Shown here piece after piece: positions 11,913-20,568 of a stretch of 24,264 bases of DNA. The notes under the pieces were generated by a model, which saw only the letters and a list, made by a program, of their open reading frames with translations, ran no database searches and was not told the DNA's origin. The first letter of the stretch is position 1. Each line of letters opens with the position of its first letter. Source of the stretch: a virus; IMG/VR virus record IMGVR_UViG_3300045738_000159, positions 1-24,264 of that record, one strand, 5' to 3'. The position numbers were made by a program, and so were the translations under genes.

Positions 11913-12836
11913 ATGAGCTTATATACTTCAGCTACATTCAATCCTGTTCTTTCCGAGGCTCTTAACAAGATTGGCGAGAACAAATTCGTAGGAACTCAGA
12001 TCCTCCCCGTCCGCGACATCGCGACTAAGAGCGGTCAGTATCCTGTATTCGGCGACGATCAGTTCGATCTAAACGCTTCTAAGGTTCGCGCTGCAGGCTC
12101 TGCCTTCGCTCGTCGCGACTTCGCCTATGGTCAGCAAGACTTCTCCTGCAAGCAATACGCTTTGGAAGGTCTGCTCCCAGACGAGGACGCAACACAAGCA
12201 AGCGACGACGGCGTCTCTGATGCTTCTGCAGCTATCGCACAAAAGCTACAGCGCGACATCATGGTCGGACACGAACTTCGTGTAGCGGCAGCAATGAACG
12301 CAGCCGCCTTTAACTCGACTGCAGTTACTGCTTCGTTCAACAGCAAAGCTACTGCTCTTCCTATCGAGGACATTCAGCTCGCAGTTGAACGCCTCAACGG
12401 AAACGGCTTCTACGATGGTCTCGCTCTTATCATCGAGACTTCTCTGTTCAACAAGATGATCAACACGGACGACGTTCGCGGGATCTTCAACGGTAACGGT
12501 CAATATACTAACCGCCAAGTTATCCTCGACGCTCTAGGCGTTAATCAAATCATCGTCACTCCTACTCGCTATAACAGCGCAGCTAAGGGTAAAGCAGCTT
12601 CCCGCACAAAGGTCTGGCCTACAGGTCATTTCTTCGTAGGTCAAGTAGCAGGCGGCGACTTCGCTAACGGCGGCTTCGGTCGGACTTTGTCTTATGGTCC
12701 AGACGGCGGCGTGTTCAGCGCAGAGTCTTATCGCGACGAGCCTATTAAGAGCGATGTCCTTCGCGTTCTTAACAGCGTAGACGAAGTGATCATTAACACA
12801 AACGCCTGCGAAAAGCTCACAGGCGCGAACGTTTAA
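11913..12836 (+). CDS. Major capsid protein
   Basis: Encodes 307 residues. The family outline of HK97-fold coats of this type is visible: N-terminal FNPVLSEALNKIGENKFVGT, then ILPVRDIATKSGQYPVFGDD, RAAGSAFARRDFAYGQQDFS and the E-loop/P-domain region with YALEGLLPDEDA. Later come AIAQKLQRDIMVGHELRVAA and the A-domain end DEPIKSDVLRVLNSVDEVII. There is no obvious cleaved delta domain at the N-terminus, and the scaffold is supplied by the gene at 10285. Strong codon bias and position after the decoration gene support high expression. It ends 20 nt before the terminator stem at 12856. Confidence 0.88.
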   Translation: MSLYTSATFNPVLSEALNKIGENKFVGTQILPVRDIATKSGQYPVFGDDQFDLNASKVRAAGSAFARRDFAYGQQDFSCKQYALEGLLPDEDATQASDDGVSDASAAIAQKLQRDIMVGHELRVAAAMNAAAFNSTAVTASFNSKATALPIEDIQLAVERLNGNGFYDGLALIIETSLFNKMINTDDVRGIFNGNGQYTNRQVILDALGVNQIIVTPTRYNSAAKGKAASRTKVWPTGHFFVGQVAGGDFANGGFGRTLSYGPDGGVFSAESYRDEPIKSDVLRVLNSVDEVIINTNACEKLTGANV

Positions 12837-12855
12837 TCGATCTAGATTACTTATC

Positions 12856-12886
12856 AGCCTCTCCTTTAATCGGGAGAGGCTTTTTT
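12856..12886 (+). terminator. Intrinsic terminator after the capsid gene
   Basis: Nine-base-pair stem AGCCTCTCC (12856-12864) / GGAGAGGCT (12873-12881), a short loop, T6 (12881-12886) and GTGT. It would limit transcription after the most strongly expressed head genes; tail genes follow on the same strand. Confidence 0.9.
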
Positions 12887-12911
12887 GTGTTTACAAATCG
12901 TCTATTAGTAA

Positions 12912-13232
12912 ATGAGCCTAACAGATCTGATATCGGATAATCTAAAGTTCGCGATCGCGCAGATTAACGTCTCGCTTACTTCCCTTCCTAGCAACGGAGA
13001 GACCTACTCCGCGAATAAGCAGGACGCAGAGTCGAGCTTCGACATCTACGAGGACGGACGCGAGGAGATGATCGACACGAAGTTTTATATCGCTCGATCG
13101 GATTACTCTATCCTCCCGTCTAAGGGAATGATCTTAACGGACGGAACTACTAACTACAAAGTTGTAGGAGTTCACGACGACTCCGTAGGAGTTACTCGAC
13201 GCCTAGACTGCTCCTCAGAATATCATAGATAA
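12912..13232 (+). CDS. Head-tail connector, lambda FII-like (106 aa)
   Basis: Encodes 106 residues starting MSLTDLISDNLKFAIAQI. An N-terminal helix is followed by a small beta barrel: ANKQDAESSFDIYEDGREEM, KFYIARSDYSILPSKGMILT, NYKVVGVHDDSVGV. This matches the layout of FII-like connector proteins that close the head and dock the tail. It lies right after the capsid gene and before the tail terminator, where FII is found in lambda. TTTACA lies 16 nt before the ATG, close to the TTGACA motif seen before other starts. Confidence 0.65.
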   Translation: MSLTDLISDNLKFAIAQINVSLTSLPSNGETYSANKQDAESSFDIYEDGREEMIDTKFYIARSDYSILPSKGMILTDGTTNYKVVGVHDDSVGVTRRLDCSSEYHR

Positions 13233-13233
13233 A

Positions 13234-13977
13234 ATGCAAGCTTACGACTTTGAAACTAATATCGAGGAGACTTCGATAGACTTCCTCTCCCAAGCTACAG
13301 GTCTCTCTGTTAATAGCTTCTATGCTTCCCTTGGACAGGAGACCTTCGTATCTCCTCGGATCTCTGTTCGCTGCGAGATCCAAGGAGCAGACGATCCTCC
13401 TACTAAGAACGACATCGGAGACTTTGAATATTCACAGTTTAACGCGAGCTTTAGTATCTCGATAATTTCAGACGCTAGTATAGACGCGACGCAGGTAGAT
13501 CATAGAGCCTACAGGACAGCGGCTCGAAAGGCTATGCTACTTAACTCCGCTAATTGGAGCGGAGCAGATATCTCTGCTAACGGATCGGGAGCCTCTGCAG
13601 TTAATGCAGGATTCAACGTAACAGGCGTCGATAACGGGAAGGACGAATATCGAAGCGCGAACGGAGAAGGGAGTAACCGAGTTCAAATCCGCTGGTCTGG
13701 GACTCAGTGGGAGATATCCCTAGAGGACAACGGATCCTCGCAGGCTTTCTACAGCTCCACAGAGGACGCTCTTACTCCAGATCTAGTTACGACATGGACG
13801 ATCGAGGCGGACGGCTCCTCCCCTACTCCCTCCTTCACTACGGGATGGAATCCGCTCCCTTACTACGAAGTCAAATATGTAAAGCCTGCAGGGACAGACT
13901 TCGAAGTAGACGGAGATCTAGCGATCTCGACGCTAACCTACGACATGAAGTTTACCATAAATCCCTCCGCCTACTAA
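13234..13977 (+). CDS. Tail terminator-like protein with an inserted beta domain (247 aa)
   Basis: Encodes 247 residues, longer than typical tail terminators. Residues 1-117 and about 205-247 (NPLPYYEVKYVKPAGTDFE, ISTLTYDMKFTINPSAY) read as one alpha/beta terminator-like fold that caps the tail tube. Between them, about residues 118-204, is a separate Gly/Asn/Ser-rich beta domain with NRVQIRWSGTQWEISLEDNG and STEDALTPDLVTTWT. I recognise this pattern as a small decoration domain seen inserted in many phage and surface proteins. It starts 1 nt after the connector stop. The U-like role is inferred from position and C-terminal pattern. Confidence 0.6.
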   Translation: MQAYDFETNIEETSIDFLSQATGLSVNSFYASLGQETFVSPRISVRCEIQGADDPPTKNDIGDFEYSQFNASFSISIISDASIDATQVDHRAYRTAARKAMLLNSANWSGADISANGSGASAVNAGFNVTGVDNGKDEYRSANGEGSNRVQIRWSGTQWEISLEDNGSSQAFYSSTEDALTPDLVTTWTIEADGSSPTPSFTTGWNPLPYYEVKYVKPAGTDFEVDGDLAISTLTYDMKFTINPSAY

Positions 13978-14032
13978 ATTGACAGCAGGCGGATACTTGA
14001 AACCCTTTAACTAAAAATCTAAAACTCACATT

Positions 14033-14362
14033 ATGGCTATTACACAAGACGGATCGCAGCTCTTCGGATTTACTACAGATACATTTAAATCAATGATCGT
14101 CGAGAGCTTCACGCTTTCGACTCCAGCTAATCGAGTAGATCTCGACGACGGCGACGGCGAGCCTCTAGGCGCGACTATCGTTCCTCAACGAGTAGAGGCT
14201 TCATTGACTGTCCAAGTAGGAGCAGCGCAGGCTCCTCCTACTATCGGAGAATCCGTAACTTACGGATCCTATACGATCCTAGTTACGAGCGTAGACCTTA
14301 CAGAGAGTCAAGCGGACTATCAGCGTTACTCGATTAGCGGCTACGAGCAGACTAACCCGTAG
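14033..14362 (+). CDS. Candidate tail tube protein (109 aa)
   Basis: Encodes 109 residues, all beta in appearance, starting MAITQDGSQLFGFTTD. Ends with strands (SVTYGSYTILVTSVDLTESQ, DYQRYSISGYEQTNP). It is small for a siphovirus tube but lies between terminator and chaperone, exactly where the tube gene belongs, and starts after a 55-nt A-rich gap carrying TTGACA at 13979. No other gene nearby fits a tube. A baseplate-hub-like or other small tail beta protein is the alternative; the call rests mostly on position. Confidence 0.5.
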   Translation: MAITQDGSQLFGFTTDTFKSMIVESFTLSTPANRVDLDDGDGEPLGATIVPQRVEASLTVQVGAAQAPPTIGESVTYGSYTILVTSVDLTESQADYQRYSISGYEQTNP

Positions 14363-14367
14363 TTATA

Positions 14368-14979
14368 ATGCTTTGGAAAGCAGCTAGTTTCGATGAAGCT
14401 GCAAAACAGCGCATCGCAAAAGCCGCAGCCTTTGAGAAAAGGCTGCGGCTCGAGGCGGTTATCGGCATCGATCAAGACATCGCGGGATTCTCTCTTCGGC
14501 AGATCACAGTCCGAGATCTAGTTAATCTAGAGTTTACGGAGAACAGATTAACGCAGGGAGAAGAGCCTAAGCTAGATGATCTATTAGCTCTCGTCTTTAT
14601 GCTATCGAATGATCGATACTTCTTTAGAGGCAGATATGCTCGAAAAGTAGGAAAGATTATTAGAGATCATGAAGTAGTAAGGCAGGAGCTAATCTCCTAT
14701 TTTAACGCAGCTTTTAACGACATGCCTTACTCTCCTAATTCTAGCTCTAGTAAGGCGTCCGACGAGGTCGATAGCTCTGTCTCAGTTATGACGCTCGTAG
14801 ATAGCATAGCGTCTAACTACGGGTGGACTCTAAACGAGATATTAGATCTCCCTATATCGACGGCTCTGCAACTATTGCAGCGAATCGTTCAGCGTAACTC
14901 GGAGAATTATTCCATGCGGAACGGAATTACTCAACAGGCGAAAGCCTGCGAACTTAAAAGACTAAAAGAAGATGGCTAA
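14368..14979 (+). CDS. Tail assembly chaperone (203 aa)
   Basis: Encodes 203 residues, helical. The C-terminal half (MTLVDSIASNYGWTLNEILD, then LPISTALQLLQRIV) is a pattern I know from tail chaperones, which coat the tape measure during tail assembly. In lambda the two forms G and GT arise by ribosomal frameshifting; here both halves are fused in one frame and I found no need for a shift. It overlaps the tape measure start by 8 nt, supporting the pairing. The N-terminal part (EAAKQRIAKAAAFEKRLR) is highly charged. Confidence 0.65.
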   Translation: MLWKAASFDEAAKQRIAKAAAFEKRLRLEAVIGIDQDIAGFSLRQITVRDLVNLEFTENRLTQGEEPKLDDLLALVFMLSNDRYFFRGRYARKVGKIIRDHEVVRQELISYFNAAFNDMPYSPNSSSSKASDEVDSSVSVMTLVDSIASNYGWTLNEILDLPISTALQLLQRIVQRNSENYSMRNGITQQAKACELKRLKEDG

Positions 14980-16702
14980 ATTCTCACTACTCGCAAAAAT
15001 AGGACTAGACTCTAAAGCTTTTCAGACGGGTCTTAATACAGCAAAATCTAGCGTCGGCAAGTTTAGCAAGAGCGTCGTAAACGCTTCGAACAGACTCGCT
15101 AAAATGGGACTCGCGTCTGCTGCGGCAGGCTTCCTCCTGCTATCTCGTAGAGCTATACAGCTCGGATCGGAACTATCAGACGTCGCAGCTAATACAGGCT
15201 TCGCCACAGAGGAGTTCCAAGTCTTTCGCGGAGCGATGATCGACGCTGGCGGTTCGGCTAAAAGCATGGAGAAGGCTATCGTGATCATGCAGAAAGCAGT
15301 AGTCCAAGGATCGGAGGGTCTGACTACTTATGTAAGAGCATTCGAGCGAATAGGTCTAAACGTAGACGATCTTAGGAAAATGCGTCCAGAGCAGCAGTTC
15401 GAGGAAATCGGTAAAGCTATCGCAGGAGCAAAGGATCAGCAGGGAGCATTAACTGCGGCTCTCGAAATCTTCGGTCAAAAAAATGCAGGCAGACTTATCG
15501 AAGTATTTAAGCGACTCGATAAAGAAGGCTACGGAAAAATGGCTGAAGATATCAGAAAGGCTTACGGGATAATGGATGCAGAGACTCAAGCTGCTCTAGA
15601 TAAAGCAGCAGACACTATTGAGAGATTCAAAAACAAGGCGACTATCTACGTCGGCGAACTAATCGCAGGAGAGGCAGACGGAGCGGCATTAAAAAAACTA
15701 GGATTTAGAATCATGGAGGCGGGGGCGAATCTAGGAGTCTCTATGGTTACAGGAATAGCAGAGGCAGTAGCTTTCGCTCGAAATGGCTTCGGAGCCTTTT
15801 CTGACTTTTTCTACGACAAGCTAGGATCGACGATAGGACTGATCGGGACACTCCTGAAGATAACTCTAGCAGAGTCTATTAATCCTATGCTAGAGAAGTT
15901 AAACAAGATCCCGAAGATTAACATAGATCTAATCGATACGGATAAGTTGAACGATGATTTAACGAAGGATCTAGATAAGGGATCGAAAGCCTTTAGCGAA
16001 TACTTCGACGCGAGACAAGCGAAGCAAAAGGAGTTCGAGCTTGGCTATGATCCCGCGAAGTTTTGGAAAGAGGCTGCACAAGCAGAGGAGTCTAAACTAG
16101 AGACATCACGCAAGGCAGCGAAGGAAGCTAGAGACGCTGCTAAAGCTAGTCTCGAGGCTCTAAACGGAGGAGGAGGATCGGGAGGATCGGGAGGATCGGG
16201 AGGAGAGGAAGACAAGAAGGAGAAGCTAAAAGGCTTAGAGAAGGACATTAACGATATGAAGCTAAAAGCTCTCCGCGCACAGGCGAACGGAGACAAGGAA
16301 GCGCAGGCAGCGATGGAGCGTAGAGCTAAACTCGCTCAAAGGATCCTCGATATAATGAAGAAATTTAATGTCTCGCAGGAGGAAGCGACTCTCCTAGCTA
16401 ACAAGACAGCAGAGGGAGGAGACATAACGGGAGAGATCGAGAAGAGAAGCTCTTTAAGCGGTCGAGAACTAAAGGCGGCTTCTGATCTTGCGGGTAAGGG
16501 TAAAGGCGAGAACGGAGAAGACATCCGCTTCGATCGTCTCGCAGGTGGCGGTTTTCAACAGTTCGTAGGAGGTAAGAAGGGGAAGAAGTTCTCCGAGGCA
16601 GAGATGCAGGCAGGTTTACAAAAGCAGATTAATAAGGATCCCTCCGAAGCTTTACTCGAAAAAATCAATCAAACCTTAGAGGGGAAATTCGTTTCTCAAT
16701 AA
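14972..16702 (+). CDS. Tape measure protein (576 aa)
   Basis: Sets tail length and is ejected with DNA. The N-terminus starts like other tape measures (AKIGLDSKAFQTGLNTAKSS), followed by hydrophobic segments (AAAGFLLLSRR; about residues 255-300 with GVSMVTGIAEAVAFARNGFG). The rest is Lys/Glu-rich coiled coil. At 576 residues it is short, so a short tail is expected (roughly 85-90 nm by the usual about 1.5 Angstrom per residue). A flexible (GGS)n linker at about 399-411 separates two helical halves. The terminal part EALLEKINQTLEGKFVSQ resembles ends of other tape measures. Confidence 0.8.
   Translation: MAKFSLLAKIGLDSKAFQTGLNTAKSSVGKFSKSVVNASNRLAKMGLASAAAGFLLLSRRAIQLGSELSDVAANTGFATEEFQVFRGAMIDAGGSAKSMEKAIVIMQKAVVQGSEGLTTYVRAFERIGLNVDDLRKMRPEQQFEEIGKAIAGAKDQQGALTAALEIFGQKNAGRLIEVFKRLDKEGYGKMAEDIRKAYGIMDAETQAALDKAADTIERFKNKATIYVGELIAGEADGAALKKLGFRIMEAGANLGVSMVTGIAEAVAFARNGFGAFSDFFYDKLGSTIGLIGTLLKITLAESINPMLEKLNKIPKINIDLIDTDKLNDDLTKDLDKGSKAFSEYFDARQAKQKEFELGYDPAKFWKEAAQAEESKLETSRKAAKEARDAAKASLEALNGGGGSGGSGGSGGEEDKKEKLKGLEKDINDMKLKALRAQANGDKEAQAAMERRAKLAQRILDIMKKFNVSQEEATLLANKTAEGGDITGEIEKRSSLSGRELKAASDLAGKGKGENGEDIRFDRLAGGGFQQFVGGKKGKKFSEAEMQAGLQKQINKDPSEALLEKINQTLEGKFVSQ
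16172..16198 (+). repeat. 9-bp tandem repeat encoding a Gly-Gly-Ser linker
   Basis: Three perfect copies of GGAGGATCG plus a partial fourth, inside the tape measure gene. They encode repeated Gly-Gly-Ser in a linker between charged helices. Such a repeat can change copy number by slippage without breaking the frame. Confidence 0.9.
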
Positions 16703-16705
16703 ATT

Positions 16706-17428
16706 ATGGCTAGAACAGATGACATGCCTGCAGCTACTCCCTTAACGGGGCGAGTGACTTTAGATGAAGAGTCTAACTTCTTTATTAAGGATCCGAGCAT
16801 CCCCGAGTCCTACGTAGTCGTAGAAAAGTCTGCACAGAATAAGGGAAACTACGTTCCGACGCCTATCGGAACTGCACATCCTACGCAGATTCTTTATTTT
16901 CTGTATGAAGAATCCGTGCGCGACATCGGGAACGGAATCTTCGAGATAGACTCTAAATACGCTATCGTTCCTCCGACATGGTATTCCTTCGAAGCGCAGA
17001 ACATTCCCTTTACGAAGTTCGTCGGAGTCTCTGTAGTTGGCTCTGGTTCTATCATTATTACAAGTTCCTACAAATTCGCTTGGCTCAACTTGCAAGGAAT
17101 CGGGGACGTAAGAAACTTTGACGAGAACGTCTACGCATCGACGGAGCAGAAGCAGGGATCTATTAACTGCGTAGTTAGAATTAAGCACGAATATGCTGCC
17201 GCTACTCTCGCTGCAATTAAGGACGGAACGCTCAATCCCTTTACAATCGCTACAGCAGGATATGAGGCGAATACATTAAACGGGACTATAGGAAATATCG
17301 ACGACGATATGACTTTTACTTTTACGCCTGCAGCTCCTAGCGATCCGATAAAATTCGAGGCGGGAAAATACGTAGGAAATATCTACTATAATAAGAAATT
17401 CGAAATCGTTAGCGCGTTCGTCGTATGA
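16706..17428 (+). CDS. Tail-tip protein, unknown (240 aa)
   Basis: Encodes 240 residues, beta-rich with many Ile, Val, Tyr and Phe. The N-terminal part is loose and proline-rich (DDMPAATPLTGRVTLDEESN). The central part has hydrophobic strands (VGVSVVGSGSIIITSSYKFA), the C-terminal part GKYVGNIYYNKKFEIVSAFV. There are no catalytic motifs, and I do not recognise a family. It follows the tape measure by 3 nt and overlaps the next gene by ATGA, so it belongs to the tail-tip module where distal tail and hub proteins lie. Confidence 0.6.
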   Translation: MARTDDMPAATPLTGRVTLDEESNFFIKDPSIPESYVVVEKSAQNKGNYVPTPIGTAHPTQILYFLYEESVRDIGNGIFEIDSKYAIVPPTWYSFEAQNIPFTKFVGVSVVGSGSIIITSSYKFAWLNLQGIGDVRNFDENVYASTEQKQGSINCVVRIKHEYAAATLAAIKDGTLNPFTIATAGYEANTLNGTIGNIDDDMTFTFTPAAPSDPIKFEAGKYVGNIYYNKKFEIVSAFVV

Positions 17429-18003
17429 TCGAAAAACTAGTAAGAAACGAAGCTCCCTCCCTGCTCGATACGGACAAGGCGAACGAGTTAATAGCAGCTA
17501 TAAATGGACTTCTAAACTCTAGAGGCGAAGGAGGAATCTCCGTAAAACAAGATCAAGACGGATCGCTACTTATTGCTCCCGCAGCGAGCGAAAATGGATT
17601 TATAAAATATCGTCCGTTCGAGGTTATTTCTGTAAGCGCATCGAACATCGTCATAAACCCTGGACTCGTAAACGGACTAATCGTCTCGAACGTAAATGTC
17701 GCAGGATCGACAGGGACAAACTATCTCTGTCTAAACATAGCGGGAGACTCGGACGGAGTAACGTCCGTAGATCTAGTCCTAGAGAGTAGTCCTCCAGACG
17801 GAATCGAGTTCGTAGAGAACGGAGTAAATACGACTTTTAAATATCCGATAGCGATCGTAGGAGAGACTAGTCTAATTAGTCAGCTTGTAGATCATAACTT
17901 ATTCTTCTCGATTCATGTCGCTTTCGAACAGCCAAAGGAATCTGTCATTATCGGAGAATATCCGAACGACATTTATTATACTTGGAAACAGACCGCAGGA
18001 TAA
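17425..18003 (+). CDS. Phage tail-associated beta protein (192 aa)
   Basis: Encodes 192 residues. The N-terminal part (DTDKANELIAAINGLLNSRG, then EGGISVKQDQDGSLLIAP) is a helix plus hairpin pattern that recurs, in my experience, at the start of small virion proteins encoded near tail fibres. The remainder is beta-rich (VISVSASNIVINPGLVNGLI, TSVDLVLESSPPDGIEFVEN) and ends YYTWKQTAG. It is coupled to the previous gene by an ATGA overlap (start at 17425). A tail-tip or fibre-attachment role is inferred; no enzyme motif is present. Confidence 0.55.
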   Translation: MIEKLVRNEAPSLLDTDKANELIAAINGLLNSRGEGGISVKQDQDGSLLIAPAASENGFIKYRPFEVISVSASNIVINPGLVNGLIVSNVNVAGSTGTNYLCLNIAGDSDGVTSVDLVLESSPPDGIEFVENGVNTTFKYPIAIVGETSLISQLVDHNLFFSIHVAFEQPKESVIIGEYPNDIYYTWKQTAG

Positions 18004-18012
18004 AAAAACGCA

Positions 18013-20508
18013 ATGGCTTTTACGCACTATACTCCTACAGCGCAGAGGAACTACGGCGTCGAATATAGCTATACTACTGGCATTCCAAATGCGAGTTCGA
18101 CCTTCAGTCGAGATTATTCCGCAACGAATACAACCGGAGCGACTCGAAGCGAAACTTACGCAGATACACAGGTCAGATCCTACGATGCAAGTGGATATTA
18201 CGAGTCTCGCTTTTTTACGAGATCCTCATCTGGATTAAATGGATCTAATGGTGCCGAATATGACTATGGGAAGTCCTATAGCTCTACCGAGAGCTTCTAT
18301 GAATTTGATAACTACTTGTCCTCTTCTCATACAGGATCTGGAGAGAATGGTTCGACATCTAGCTATGCTAGTCAAGCTACGGGCGAAGGGCGATCTTACG
18401 CAGCAGGAGGAGCTTTCGGTCAGACAGCCAGTAGCGTATCTACCGAACTCGCACAATTTAATTCTACATATAGAGTTTATACGACATCTAGGAGCGCATC
18501 TAGATCTAGCTCGGCTAGTTATACAATACGAACGTGGGACGGAGATGGGAATACAGGAGTCTCTAATGTTAATAATAATGGCGCATTTTCAAGCTACTAC
18601 TATCTCGAGTCTGGAAGGACTGTAACTCAATCCGCAGGAAATACACAAGTCGTCTCTACTTCTCTCTCCTCTAGCTCTGGATATACTACTACAAATAATA
18701 GGGGAGTTATCCCTGCTCAATCGGACGGGACGGAGGAGGGCGATTCTTATACGCAATTCGGACTCGGTGCTTCGTATCGAATTGCGACAGCTTTATCTAC
18801 ATATACATATAATAATGGATATCCTTCTACAGTTACTACGTCTAAAAGTTTTAGCTACTCTTCTTCTTCCTCTAATTTAATAGAGACAGAAAGCAGCTCC
18901 TACTCCGTAAAGACTACGACGAAACACTTTTCTAATCCTAACTATACATTCGTCCGAAGCTATGAGCAATACACCACCGAAAGCGAAGTCGCCACAGAGA
19001 GGGCAGGAAAAACTTACGGACTATCTACTATACACGGAGGAGCGGCTTTTATCTCTGGAGGAGATACACTCGATAACGGAGTTATAACAGGAGCGACTTA
19101 CGGATCTATTTTCTCCGCTCCTTTAGTGTCGCAGCCTACGGACTTCAATACAATCTCAATACACTACTACCAAGGAGATTCGCAGACTCTAACATTAACG
19201 ACATGGAGAGCGACTTATGAGACAGGCAATGTAGTGAATACATTAATTCAGACGTCATCAAATATAAGTATTTTAACGACTACTTCTAGCGGATTAACGG
19301 AGACTGTAGACTTTGGTCGCCTTACAAGTTCTGCGAAAGTCTTTACCGATATAACTGGCTACGACTTCTATTATGAGGAAGGGAACTCTAGCGGAGGACG
19401 CTACTATTCTACGACATCGAGTTTTGGTAATCGTAAGTCTACAGTTTTCTCTGGATACACTACGACTACATTTAATAGATCTAAGAGCTACGTAGGAATA
19501 GACGGATTCTCTACTTTTACTTGGCTCTCGAATGTCTTCTCGGATACTACTTACGAAACTCACTTTAATGTCGGAGATCAGAATACAGGATTCCAGTCTA
19601 GAATAACCTGGAAAGAAACAGTAGGAGTTTCACAAAGGAAAGCGCAGAGCGCGACAGCAACAGGTTATTTTACTTCTATAGATTATTCAAATAAAATAAT
19701 AACTCTCGACAAGGGTCGGCAGGGAGGAGTCCAATATGAAAAGTCGAGCGACGTATCTGGAGCAGTTCGCAGCACTAGACCGATGACGATAGCAGACGAA
19801 GTAATTACTTCGACTACTTATACTTCTCCTGCTGCTACGATTAATATAACAGGAAACACCGCAGAGTCTAATAGCTATACTTACAGCGCAGGATTAGCTC
19901 TAGGATTAGAGCTAAAACTTAATCGCTACCTAAGCTATTTTCCGCATGAGAGATACGGCGATATCGTAAGCTCGATCGACTCGATGCAGTATAGCTACAG
20001 CGACGAAGGAATCGGATCGTCTATAATTCGATTTACATCGACAGGGAAATATTCGACTACCAAAAATGGGACAGCAGGATCTAGTCTAAACACTCAGTCT
20101 TTTTCCTCGGAGCTTTTCGGAATAGTTAAACCTGGATTAGGAGGAGTATATACGGAAGGACAGAGGACAGCTTTAAAGGCTTCTTATTTCGATGCTCTAT
20201 TCGAATCACCTAAAGCTATTTTAGGAGGTCAAAAGTTTACGGATGAAACTGGTATTTATGAATATGGCTCACAGAATCCCCCTTACTCTTTTTATGCTTT
20301 TGGCTCTAGCGACTCCTCTCTTATTACGCAGGCTATCGGAGATATAATAACAGGATCAGATACACTAAGAACTATATCTCTACCAGCGCAGAGCGTTATA
20401 TTTAATCCTGTAAGTAGCTTCTTAGTAGCAGCGGGAAATGCTCAAACCTACGACAGGAATCAGATCCGAGATTACGACGGATATTACAGCAGCTATTACT
20501 ACGGTTAG
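18013..20508 (+). CDS. Giant Ser/Thr/Tyr-rich putative tail adhesin (831 aa)
   Basis: Encodes 831 residues of strikingly low complexity: Ser, Thr, Tyr, Gly and Asn dominate and I saw no cysteine. Local strings such as SRSASRSSSASYTIR, FSYSSSSSNLIETESSSYS and the C-terminal DYDGYYSSYYYG are typical. The N-terminal two thirds look like irregular beta repeats built on Ser/Tyr/Thr stretches. The last third is more ordinary (LALGLELKLNRYLSYFPHER). No enzyme motif, signal or membrane segment is seen. Position after the tail-tip genes points to a fibre or adhesin. A dense Ser/Thr surface next to a glycosyltransferase suggests possible glycosylation, which is unproven. Confidence 0.65.
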   Translation: MAFTHYTPTAQRNYGVEYSYTTGIPNASSTFSRDYSATNTTGATRSETYADTQVRSYDASGYYESRFFTRSSSGLNGSNGAEYDYGKSYSSTESFYEFDNYLSSSHTGSGENGSTSSYASQATGEGRSYAAGGAFGQTASSVSTELAQFNSTYRVYTTSRSASRSSSASYTIRTWDGDGNTGVSNVNNNGAFSSYYYLESGRTVTQSAGNTQVVSTSLSSSSGYTTTNNRGVIPAQSDGTEEGDSYTQFGLGASYRIATALSTYTYNNGYPSTVTTSKSFSYSSSSSNLIETESSSYSVKTTTKHFSNPNYTFVRSYEQYTTESEVATERAGKTYGLSTIHGGAAFISGGDTLDNGVITGATYGSIFSAPLVSQPTDFNTISIHYYQGDSQTLTLTTWRATYETGNVVNTLIQTSSNISILTTTSSGLTETVDFGRLTSSAKVFTDITGYDFYYEEGNSSGGRYYSTTSSFGNRKSTVFSGYTTTTFNRSKSYVGIDGFSTFTWLSNVFSDTTYETHFNVGDQNTGFQSRITWKETVGVSQRKAQSATATGYFTSIDYSNKIITLDKGRQGGVQYEKSSDVSGAVRSTRPMTIADEVITSTTYTSPAATINITGNTAESNSYTYSAGLALGLELKLNRYLSYFPHERYGDIVSSIDSMQYSYSDEGIGSSIIRFTSTGKYSTTKNGTAGSSLNTQSFSSELFGIVKPGLGGVYTEGQRTALKASYFDALFESPKAILGGQKFTDETGIYEYGSQNPPYSFYAFGSSDSSLITQAIGDIITGSDTLRTISLPAQSVIFNPVSSFLVAAGNAQTYDRNQIRDYDGYYSSYYYG

Positions 20509-20568
20509 TATCCGTATTACTAGCGCAGATTTGACAGACAGTGAATATATATTTCCATTAGTATTAAA

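Noticed and set aside
17915-18625. Alternative + frame ORFs at the start of the Ser/Thr/Tyr-rich gene
   Set aside because: They lie in shifted frames of a low-complexity gene; the 831-codon frame is continuous and follows the previous gene by 9 nt.
20531-20568. Promoter for the glycosyltransferase from TTGACA at 20531
   Set aside because: The hexamer at 17-bp spacing is TCCATT, a poor -10, and other TTGACA sites here lie where no promoter can serve the following gene. Left as part of the TTGACA observation.
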